NCBI GenBank assembly: GCA_002296885.1
Contig: DBIH01000285.1
Span: 1-12,899 of the forward strand
Direction of reading: 5' to 3'
From: Flavobacterium sp. UBA807
Lineage (GTDB): Bacteria; Bacteroidota; Bacteroidia; Flavobacteriales; Flavobacteriaceae
DNA: 12,899 bases
In this document: positions 7,623 to 12,899 of the stretch, piece by piece
Layout: every line of letters starts with the position of its first letter
Numbering within the stretch: position 1 is the stretch's first letter
Notes under the pieces: generated by a model
The model's database searches: none
What the model saw: the letters and a program-made list of their open reading frames with translations, nothing else
What the model was told of the DNA's origin: nothing
Translations under genes and position numbers: made by a program

Positions 7623-10109
7623 TTAAAATCCAAAATCAAATACAAAACTCAATTTAACCGCGAGATTATCTTCAAAACGTGACAATTGATTTGGACCATA
7701 TCTGTAAAAACCTGTTAAACCAAAACCTTTATAGATTTGATTGAGCTCAATACCCGATTCAAAAAAACCTTTATCCAGAGTTTTGTAATCAATTCCGATA
7801 TGGCGTTCAGGATGCTGTAAATTTCCCCAAGCCATTCTTGTTACTAAAACTAATGAAGGTTTGACTTTTTTGAACAGCTCGACTCTTTTAAAACCATGCT
7901 TAAACTGAAGCATCAGGAATTCACTCGAAAAGAATTCGTTGAAGTACATGGTTTCAAAACTGTTTTTACCGGCAATGGTTATACGTTGAATTAGATTATC
8001 CTTAGTTAAATTATTCGGCGAGGTGTTGTATAAATGAGTTATCGGAAGCGCTCCAAAAGCATAACCTGCCTGAACCAAGACAGCCGATTTCTGTCCGTTC
8101 AGGTATTTTTTTTCATACTCAATGCGGGCATCAATTTTTCCAAAATCAAAATCATTGTCAAAGAAATTGGGCAAGGATTTGGTAAACTGAAAAGCAAATC
8201 TCGGATAACGTTTTTCAAATTCAACTTTACCATTTGGCGTCTGCATAAAATCGCTGAACGGATTCCATTGTATCGAAAACATAGCGGTTGACATTGTAAA
8301 ATCCTTATACAAATGGTTGTCATAGTTGAATGTGTAATTGAATAAAGGTACAATTTCGCTGTGCGTCAACTGCCAAACGGTTTCCGTTTTCGGAATGATT
8401 TTAGTCTCAAGATAACCACGCCATGTTTTATGATTATAGAAAGTACTAACGTTGATTGGCCTTGGATCATATAATTTGAAAACCCTTTTATCTGTTGCAA
8501 AAGAAGTACTCGCAATCTCCCGAACGTCATCAGTATAAGAACCTCCTATCCACGTATTGGAGAAATTGCCAATCCTGACTGCCGCACCTAAATTGTATTT
8601 GATGGTTTCATCTTTTAAACCATAAGCTGTGTAACCTTCAAGCCGTGCCTTTCTGGAAAATAAATCATTGGTTATGCCACCAATTCCAAGTCGGAATCCT
8701 TCAAAATTATTATAGCTCAGAAGATATCTCAAATCAAAATCAAACGGGCCAAAAGGCATATAACCATTAATTATTTTTCGGCCAAACCTGATTTTTTTCT
8801 CAATTTTTTGCTTGGTAATTATGCTGTCAAGTGCAATATAAGTTCTTTGGCTCCGCAAGTCCAGACTATCAATTCGGTTTTGGTTCCAAAAAGCATCATC
8901 TCTTTTGATCGCATTGTCTTTTATCTCGATGGCTACTGAAGATTTCCTGATTTTCAGACTGGGATTGATTTCTAAATCAAAAGCATGCATTTCCGATGAA
9001 AGATAAGTGTAATCTGATGCGCTTTTTTTCGAATTTGTTTCATCGTCTTCAGCATTAAATTCGATTCTCCCGCCCAAAATTTTTGTTGGCTCTTTGCTTT
9101 TTCCTTTTACGATTTTAAAGTTTTTGCGAATTGGGAACCAAATTTTCTCATCTGGCAAATAAGCGAATTCATGAATTCCGGTTATATCCAAAACACCACG
9201 AATCCGCATCACAGCTTTAGCAATGGCATAATTTTCTTTGTCTACGTAAAGCAATCCTTCCAATCCTTTTCGGCTGAGCTTGTTTTTGAAATACAATACA
9301 TAAATTTCTCGGTTATCGATGGAAGTTGTGTCGAGGATTTTATAACGATATTCCTTCAGTGCTGTATTGGAAATCGGGCTTTTGTATTTGGTTTCAAAAA
9401 GTTCATATTTATCGTCATAAATAGAAAAAGACTGAAGGCTGAATCCTAAAAACTCATAAATAGGTTCTTTAAAGCCTGCCATTTTTGTTCCCAAAATGGT
9501 TTCCTTCAAAATTGGTTTTTCAAATTGAAACTGCGACACTTTTTCGGTCAGGAATAAATGCTGCTTTTCAATTAATTTCCTGAATTTATAATCCGACGAA
9601 TCTATTTTGGCAATTTTATCCTTAGTGATTTCATTGACGAACAACGTGTCAATTCTGCCGGCAACAGAATCAGGATTGGCAGTTACGAGTAATTTGTTAT
9701 AGGATTTGAATTGAAAACTGTGCAGTTTTTTTTGTGGATTGTTATTCTTCTTTTGCTCGATGACTTTGCCAATAATTTCGTTGGCACGATTTACATTTGA
9801 AATGGCAACTTCTTTTAGCACATCAACTTTTGGCGAAAGCAAAATGTTGTAAAAGGATTTTATTTCAAAAAGAGAAATGGTTTTCGTGTCGAAACCTACA
9901 TAGGAAACTGTCAGTGTTTCGGGTTGTTCAGGTAATAGAAAATGAAACTTTCCGTCAACATCAGAAATGGTTGAAATGCCTTTTTCGGTTTTAATGGTAG
10001 CAAACGGCAGCGGTTTTTTGTTTTCGAAATTCCTGATAATTCCATTGACCTGAAATTGTGCCTGAAGCGACAACGTAAAGAATAAAAACAATAAGGGTAG
10101 TTGTTTCAT
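7623..10109 (-). CDS. Outer-membrane protein with carboxypeptidase-like regulatory domain and DUF5686 barrel
   Basis: An envelope protein of a family widespread in Bacteroidetes; its molecular role is not established. The 828 residues start with a signal peptide (MKQLPLLFLFFTLSLQA, probable cleavage after Ala17). Next comes a carboxypeptidase-like regulatory (beta-sandwich) domain at about 18-105, recognised by VNGIIRNFENKKPLPFATI, DVDGKFHFLLP and VSYVGFDT. The long remainder fits DUF5686: a mixed periplasmic-looking part, then many alternating amphipathic strands from about 440 onward. It ends in VKLSFVFDFGF, whose terminal Phe is typical of outer-membrane beta-barrels. Unlike SusC/TonB receptors no TonB plug is evident. 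The frame stays open 22 codons upstream. I prefer the ATG at 10107-10109 because it begins the signal peptide directly and follows a TAnnTTTG promoter element. The upstream extension would overlap the frr terminator. The stop abuts the antiporter stop. Confidence 0.88.
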   Translation of the reverse strand: MKQLPLLFLFFTLSLQAQFQVNGIIRNFENKKPLPFATIKTEKGISTISDVDGKFHFLLPEQPETLTVSYVGFDTKTISLFEIKSFYNILLSPKVDVLKEVAISNVNRANEIIGKVIEQKKNNNPQKKLHSFQFKSYNKLLVTANPDSVAGRIDTLFVNEITKDKIAKIDSSDYKFRKLIEKQHLFLTEKVSQFQFEKPILKETILGTKMAGFKEPIYEFLGFSLQSFSIYDDKYELFETKYKSPISNTALKEYRYKILDTTSIDNREIYVLYFKNKLSRKGLEGLLYVDKENYAIAKAVMRIRGVLDITGIHEFAYLPDEKIWFPIRKNFKIVKGKSKEPTKILGGRIEFNAEDDETNSKKSASDYTYLSSEMHAFDLEINPSLKIRKSSVAIEIKDNAIKRDDAFWNQNRIDSLDLRSQRTYIALDSIITKQKIEKKIRFGRKIINGYMPFGPFDFDLRYLLSYNNFEGFRLGIGGITNDLFSRKARLEGYTAYGLKDETIKYNLGAAVRIGNFSNTWIGGSYTDDVREIASTSFATDKRVFKLYDPRPINVSTFYNHKTWRGYLETKIIPKTETVWQLTHSEIVPLFNYTFNYDNHLYKDFTMSTAMFSIQWNPFSDFMQTPNGKVEFEKRYPRFAFQFTKSLPNFFDNDFDFGKIDARIEYEKKYLNGQKSAVLVQAGYAFGALPITHLYNTSPNNLTKDNLIQRITIAGKNSFETMYFNEFFSSEFLMLQFKHGFKRVELFKKVKPSLVLVTRMAWGNLQHPERHIGIDYKTLDKGFFESGIELNQIYKGFGLTGFYRYGPNQLSRFEDNLAVKLSFVFDFGF

Positions 10110-10124
10110 CAGAAAGTATTGGCA

Positions 10125-10132
10125 CAAAAGTA
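10125..10132 (-). promoter_or_regulatory. Probable -7 promoter element of the DUF5686 gene
   Basis: The minus strand reads TACTTTTG, a match to TAnnTTTG, 15 bp before the signal-peptide ATG. It lies just beyond the frr terminator, fitting an independent transcription unit. A proper -33 element is not clear; a T-run sits in the expected area. Confidence 0.5.
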
Positions 10133-10152
10133 TTTGACAAAAATAGGCATAA

Positions 10153-10186
10153 AAAAATCCGTCTCGATACATCAAAACGGATTTTT
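10153..10186 (-). terminator. Intrinsic terminator after frr
   Basis: A perfect 10-bp inverted repeat (10153-10162 with 10177-10186, arms AAAAATCCGT and ACGGATTTTT) encloses a 14-base loop. In the minus direction it is followed by a run of T (complement of the A-run at 10151-10157), as expected for Rho-independent termination of the frr transcript 19 bp after its stop. The arms are A/T-flanked on both sides, so it could work in both directions, although no plus-strand gene ends here. Confidence 0.8.
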
Positions 10187-10204
10187 AATATTGAATTAAC
10201 AAAG

Positions 10205-10765
10205 TTACACTTTCATGATTTCGGCTTCTTTAGTCGCCAAATGCTCATCAACTTTTCGGATGAAACCATCGGTTAATTTTTGGATATCTTCTTCTGCCGA
10301 TTTGCAGATGTCTTCCGAAGTGCCTTCTTTTTCTAATTTCTTGATTTCAGTATTGGCATCTTTACGCGCATTTCGGATACTGATCTTAGCATCTTCTGCT
10401 TCTGCTTTAGCCTGTTTTACCAAGTCACGTCTTCTTTCTTCTGTTAACGGCGGAACGCTTATGATGATGTTTTCGCCATTGTTCATCGGGTTGAAGCCAA
10501 GATTCGCAACCATGATTGCTTTTTCAATAGTTTGCAACATGCTTTTTTCATAAGGCTGAATGGTGATTGTTCGTGCATCAGGAGTGTTCACATTGGATAC
10601 CTGTGAAAGCGGTGTTTGAGAACCGTAGTAGTCTACAAAAACACTTCCCAACATTTGTGGAGAAGCTTTTCCGGCGCGAATATTTAAAAATTCTTTTTCT
10701 AAATGCGCAATCGAACCCGTCATTGATTCTTTTGTACTGTCTAAAATAAATTCTATTTCTTCCAT
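10205..10765 (-). CDS. frr: Ribosome recycling factor
   Basis: Releases mRNA and splits post-termination ribosomes together with EF-G in the cytoplasm. The 186 residues equal the usual family length (about 185). Typical stretches are the N-terminal helix with LEKEFLNIRAGKASP (22-36) and the small beta domain with VDYYGSQTPLSQVSNV (44-59) and ARTITIQPYEKS (64-75). PPLTEERRRDLVKQAK (105-120) and the long helix with IRNARKDAN (130-138) follow. The end, about 145-186, is the third helix of the three-helix bundle. The start MEEIEF is the only sensible one and lies 7 nt after a hairpin arm. Gene order pyrH-frr is conserved in many bacteria. An intrinsic terminator follows. Confidence 0.98.
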   Translation of the reverse strand: MEEIEFILDSTKESMTGSIAHLEKEFLNIRAGKASPQMLGSVFVDYYGSQTPLSQVSNVNTPDARTITIQPYEKSMLQTIEKAIMVANLGFNPMNNGENIIISVPPLTEERRRDLVKQAKAEAEDAKISIRNARKDANTEIKKLEKEGTSEDICKSAEEDIQKLTDGFIRKVDEHLATKEAEIMKV

Positions 10766-10772
10766 TTCTTTT

Positions 10773-10832
10773 TTAGATTGTTAGATTTTCAGACTTCTTA
10801 GAATTTATTAGATAAAATATCTAACAATCTAA
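10773..10832 (-). repeat. Perfect 14-bp inverted repeat between pyrH and frr
   Basis: Arms at 10773-10786 (TTAGATTGTTAGAT) and 10819-10832 (its exact reverse complement) flank a 32-base A/T-rich loop. In the transcript the distal arm ends 7 nt before the frr ATG. The proximal arm can instead form a local hairpin (10808-10813 with 10819-10824, TTAGAT/ATCTAA). A 4-bp stem AGAC/GTCT spans the pyrH stop (10835-10848). No T-run follows in either direction, so it does not look like a terminator. It may affect mRNA processing or frr translation (inference), or simply be a dispersed intergenic repeat. Confidence 0.75.
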
Positions 10833-10846
10833 GCAGACTAAGATGT

Positions 10847-11554
10847 CTATATTTTAACAACGGTTCCTATGTTTTCACCGCTGCAGATTTTCATTAAGTT
10901 TCCGCGTTTATTCATATCAAAAACAACAATCGGCAAAGCATTTTCCTGACTTAGGGTGAATGCTGTCGAGTCCATGACATTTAATCCTTTTTTGATCACA
11001 TCATCAAAAGTAATGCTGTCATATTTTACCGCATTTGGATTTTTCTCCGGATCCGAATCATAAATTCCGTCAACACGTGTTCCTTTCAAAATCACATCGG
11101 CATGAACTTCAACACCACGAAGAACCGCTGCTGTATCAGTTGTAAAATATGGGTTACCGGTTCCCGCACCGAAGATAACAATTCTTCCTTTTTCAAGATG
11201 GCGTACAGCTCGTCTTTTGATATAAGGTTCGGCAATTGCTTCAATTTTCAGGGCCGTCTGCAAACGTGTCAGCATTCCTTTGTCTTCTAAGGCACCCTGC
11301 AACGCCATTCCGTTGATAACCGTAGCAAGCATTCCCATATAATCGCCCTGAACTCTGTCCATACCATTGCTGGCTCCTGCAACTCCTCTAAAAATATTTC
11401 CACCACCAATAACGATGGCAATTTCAACACCTTTATCATGGATTTCTTTAATTTCATCGGCATACTCAGCAAGACGTTTTGGGTCAATTCCGTATTGTCT
11501 GTCGCCCATTAAAGCTTCACCACTCAGTTTTAGAAGAATTCTTTTGTATTTCAT
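10847..11554 (-). CDS. pyrH: UMP kinase (uridylate kinase), bacterial hexameric type
   Basis: Phosphorylates UMP to UDP with ATP, the committed supply step for UTP and CTP; belongs to the amino-acid kinase family, not the NMP kinases of eukaryotes. The 235 residues compare with about 241 in E. coli. Visible motifs are KLSGEAL (9-15, phosphate binding), [10 protein letters not shown] (48-57), [20 protein letters not shown] (71-90, UMP and subunit contacts), [19 protein letters not shown] (128-146) and VDGIYDSDP (161-169, nucleotide binding). The stop is TAG. It has its own probable promoter and a structured leader of about 100 nt. frr follows 81 bp downstream, probably on the same transcript. 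Confidence 0.98.
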   Translation of the reverse strand: MKYKRILLKLSGEALMGDRQYGIDPKRLAEYADEIKEIHDKGVEIAIVIGGGNIFRGVAGASNGMDRVQGDYMGMLATVINGMALQGALEDKGMLTRLQTALKIEAIAEPYIKRRAVRHLEKGRIVIFGAGTGNPYFTTDTAAVLRGVEVHADVILKGTRVDGIYDSDPEKNPNAVKYDSITFDDVIKKGLNVMDSTAFTLSQENALPIVVFDMNKRGNLMKICSGENIGTVVKI

Positions 11555-11610
11555 TACTCGTTGTTATTGTTTTTTATTTGTGTAATGCTGTCGCTTCGCT
11601 CGAGTCATTT

Positions 11611-11648
11611 ATTCTGAATTTATTTCAGAATCTTATTTTAAGATTCTG
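11611..11648 (-). repeat. Two overlapping, mutually exclusive hairpins in the pyrH leader
   Basis: A perfect 10-bp inverted repeat (11626-11635 CAGAATCTTA with 11639-11648 TAAGATTCTG, 3-base loop) shares its CAGAAT segment with a second 8-bp repeat (11611-11618 ATTCTGAA with 11624-11631 TTCAGAAT). Only one of the two can form at a time. In the pyrH transcript both would lie at the extreme 5' end. No T-run follows on the minus strand. On the plus strand the 10-bp hairpin is followed by five T, but no plus-strand gene precedes it. The sequence resembles palindromic intergenic repeats that I associate with flavobacteria (recollection, not checked). Confidence 0.65.
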
Positions 11649-11685
11649 TTTTTAGTGTTGCAAATATAAACATATTCTGTTTTTA
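11643..11685. repeat. Exact 12-bp direct repeat flanking the pyrH -7 element
   Basis: ATTCTGTTTTTA occurs at 11643-11654 and again at 11674-11685, 31 bp apart start to start. The two copies straddle the TATATTTG promoter element at 11661-11668. The first copy also forms part of the downstream hairpin arm. Confidence 0.6.
11661..11668 (-). promoter_or_regulatory. Probable -7 promoter element of pyrH
   Basis: The minus strand reads TATATTTG, a full match to TAnnTTTG, in the same 12-base context (TGCAAATATAAA on the plus strand) as the asnS promoter. It would start a transcript with a leader of about 100 nt carrying the competing hairpins. No TTTG -33 element is evident at normal spacing. Confidence 0.55.
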
Positions 11686-11704
11686 TTTGTAAAAGTAAAG
11701 AGGA

Positions 11705-12265
11705 TTAAAAGACTGTAAGGTTAATTCCCAAACTCAGACTCCCTATTTTATCTTTACCGTTTTTAGTGAATCCGTATTGGCAAAGCTCAATGTAAAAACC
11801 TACATCACCTTCTCCACTTTCAATTCCCAGACTAATCTTTTGAAAATCGCCCGACAATCCTCTTCCCAAAGCAAATGATTTTCCGTATCCGGGTTCAACA
11901 TAGATTCTTAAATCCTCACCAACTTTTGGGGCTAATTTTATAGTTGCAAATAGGGGTGCAACGACAAGGCATTCGTTGGCTTTCCAATCAATTCCAAGAT
12001 TAGCTCCAAGAGAAAGCCATTTATGAAGATGTGTTCCAACTCCGAATCTGCCGCTTAGTCCATCCGGTAAAAAGAAAGGTTCTTTTTCTCCGGAGTATTG
12101 ATCAACTTCACCATGATGCTGGTTTACTCTTAAGGGCGTTGACAAATAGAAAGTCTTATAAATGTATGATGATTCATCGTCATCAGATTTATCTTTGCTT
12201 TCTTTTGTTTGTGCAAAACCAATTTGGCAGACAAATACAAAGAGCAATAAAATATTAGCTTTCAT
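11705..12265 (-). CDS. Unrecognised small exported, probably outer-membrane beta-barrel protein
   Basis: I do not recognise a named family. From the ATG at 12263-12265 it has 186 residues. A signal peptide (MKANILLLFVFVCQIGFA, probable cleavage before QTKES) is followed by a short Lys/Asp/Ser-rich stretch (about 20-33). Alternating strands rich in Gly and aromatics come next, such as GRFGVGTHLHKWLSLGANLGIDW, IYVEPGYGKSF and VGFYIELCQYGF. The end, LGINLTVF, has the C-terminal Phe usual for outer-membrane barrels. The length would suit a small 8-stranded barrel (inference). The frame is open 17 codons further upstream, but that extension is charged and lies inside truB. The chosen start places the signal peptide first and overlaps the truB stop by 11 bp in another frame, suggesting translational coupling to truB. 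pyrH follows after 150 bp with its own promoter. Confidence 0.72.
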   Translation of the reverse strand: MKANILLLFVFVCQIGFAQTKESKDKSDDDESSYIYKTFYLSTPLRVNQHHGEVDQYSGEKEPFFLPDGLSGRFGVGTHLHKWLSLGANLGIDWKANECLVVAPLFATIKLAPKVGEDLRIYVEPGYGKSFALGRGLSGDFQKISLGIESGEGDVGFYIELCQYGFTKNGKDKIGSLSLGINLTVF

Positions 12266-12899
12266 TTTTCTCAAATTCTTCCGGCGTAATTCCATTTTCA
12301 ACTGAATAATCACCAATTTTTGTTCGTCGTAAAACCGATAAATATGCTCCTGAATTTAATGCTTCCCCAAAATCAAAAGCTAACGAACGGATATAAGTTC
12401 CTTTGCTGCAAACCACACGGAAATCAATTTCAGGCAAAGCGATTCTGGTGATTTCAAATTCATGAATTGTTGTTTTTTTGGAAGCAATTTCTACTTCTTC
12501 ACCAGCGCGAGCATGTTCGTATAATCGCTTTCCGTCTTTTTTTATAGCCGAAAAAACAGGCGGTTTCTGGTCGATTTCACCCAAAAAATTTTTAACAGTT
12601 TCCTGAATAAATTCGGGCGTAAGATGTTCTGTTGGAAAAGTTGCATCAACTTCGGTTTCTAAATCATACGAAGGTGTCGTTGCACCAACAGTAAAGGTTC
12701 CGGTGTATTCTTTTGCCTGCCCCTGAATTTCAGTAATTCGTTTTGTAAATTTTCCGGTACAGATAATAAGCAAACCCGTTGCCAAAGGGTCTAAAGTCCC
12801 CGCATGTCCAATTTTGAATTTCTTAGGAAGGTTGTATCGACGTTTTAAAATATATTTCAGTTTGTTCACCGCCTGAAACGAAGACCATTTTAGTGGTTT
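12255..12899 (-). CDS. truB: tRNA pseudouridine-55 synthase (TruB), N-terminus cut off by window edge
   Basis: Converts U55 in the T-loop of tRNAs to pseudouridine. The frame is open from the last base of the window, giving 214 residues that begin KPLKWSSFQAVNKL. This is the conserved N-terminal motif of TruB, so about 10-15 residues are missing beyond the edge. The GTG at 12867-12869 is internal and not the start. The catalytic motif GHAGTLDPLATGLL follows, with the nucleophilic Asp at nucleotides 12789-12791. Later come KEYTGTFTVGATTPSYDLE, KPPVFSAIKKDGKRLYEHARAG and CSKGTYIRSLAFDFG, all standard TruB segments. The protein ends soon after LRRTKIGDYSVENG, so it lacks the C-terminal PUA domain of E. 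coli TruB; short forms like this are usual in Bacteroidetes as far as I recall. The stop overlaps the next gene's start by 11 bp. Confidence 0.97.
   Translation of the reverse strand, partial: KPLKWSSFQAVNKLKYILKRRYNLPKKFKIGHAGTLDPLATGLLIICTGKFTKRITEIQGQAKEYTGTFTVGATTPSYDLETEVDATFPTEHLTPEFIQETVKNFLGEIDQKPPVFSAIKKDGKRLYEHARAGEEVEIASKKTTIHEFEITRIALPEIDFRVVCSKGTYIRSLAFDFGEALNSGAYLSVLRRTKIGDYSVENGITPEEFEKNES

Noticed and set aside
10120..10134. TGGCAC resembling the -24 half of a sigma-54 promoter near the DUF5686 start
   Set aside because: The -12 half (TTGC) at the fixed spacing reads TATT, and the site points away from the gene. Taken as chance.
10110..10175. 22-codon N-terminal extension of the DUF5686 protein
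   Set aside because: It overlaps the frr terminator and a promoter element, and would bury the signal peptide.
10215..10553. 112-codon plus-strand open frame
   Set aside because: It lies entirely antisense to frr, whose identity is certain; its Ser/Leu-rich translation is a typical frame shadow.
11626..11653. 10-bp hairpin followed by five T on the plus strand, looking like an intrinsic terminator
   Set aside because: No plus-strand gene ends upstream; both neighbours are minus-strand genes and there is no T-run on that side.
12867..12869. GTG as the start of truB
   Set aside because: The frame continues to the window edge and encodes the conserved KPLKWSSFQAV motif upstream, so the true start is outside the window.

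Overview
This window looks like ordinary chromosomal backbone from a Bacteroidetes bacterium, most likely a Flavobacterium or close relative. The evidence is low GC content with very A/T-rich spacers, poor Shine-Dalgarno sequences, several TAnnTTTG-type -7 promoter elements, a carboxypeptidase-like-domain/DUF5686 outer-membrane protein, and protein sequences typical of that group. No mobile element, CRISPR array, tRNA or rRNA was seen.

Left part (1-5166, all on the minus strand, transcribed right to left): an MMPL/RND-type inner-membrane exporter, then asnS (asparaginyl-tRNA synthetase), then rpoN (sigma-54), which runs off the left edge without its C-terminal DNA-binding end. asnS has its own probable promoter in the 77-bp gap after the exporter. 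rpoN starts 11 bp after asnS and probably shares its transcript.

Middle (5167-10109): a 185-bp divergent promoter region separates the exporter from a plus-strand CPA2-type cation/proton antiporter with a long cytoplasmic C-terminal region. The antiporter ends head-on against a minus-strand DUF5686 outer-membrane protein. The two stop codons are directly adjacent, with no space between them.

Right part (10110-12899, all minus strand): truB (tRNA pseudouridine-55 synthase, cut by the right edge), then a small secreted or outer-membrane protein whose start overlaps the truB stop by 11 bp, then pyrH (UMP kinase), then frr (ribosome recycling factor), closed by a clear intrinsic terminator. The 150-bp pyrH leader and the 81-bp pyrH-frr spacer each hold inverted repeats that can pair in two mutually exclusive ways. 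These are the least explained sequences in the window.

Taken together the region joins translation functions (asnS, truB, frr), pyrimidine nucleotide supply (pyrH), a sigma factor and envelope proteins. I found no convincing novel multi-gene system. The observations of interest are the structured leaders, start-site corrections, the unnamed small protein and residue-level asymmetry in the exporter. Starts were moved inward for three genes because of signal peptides or promoter placement.
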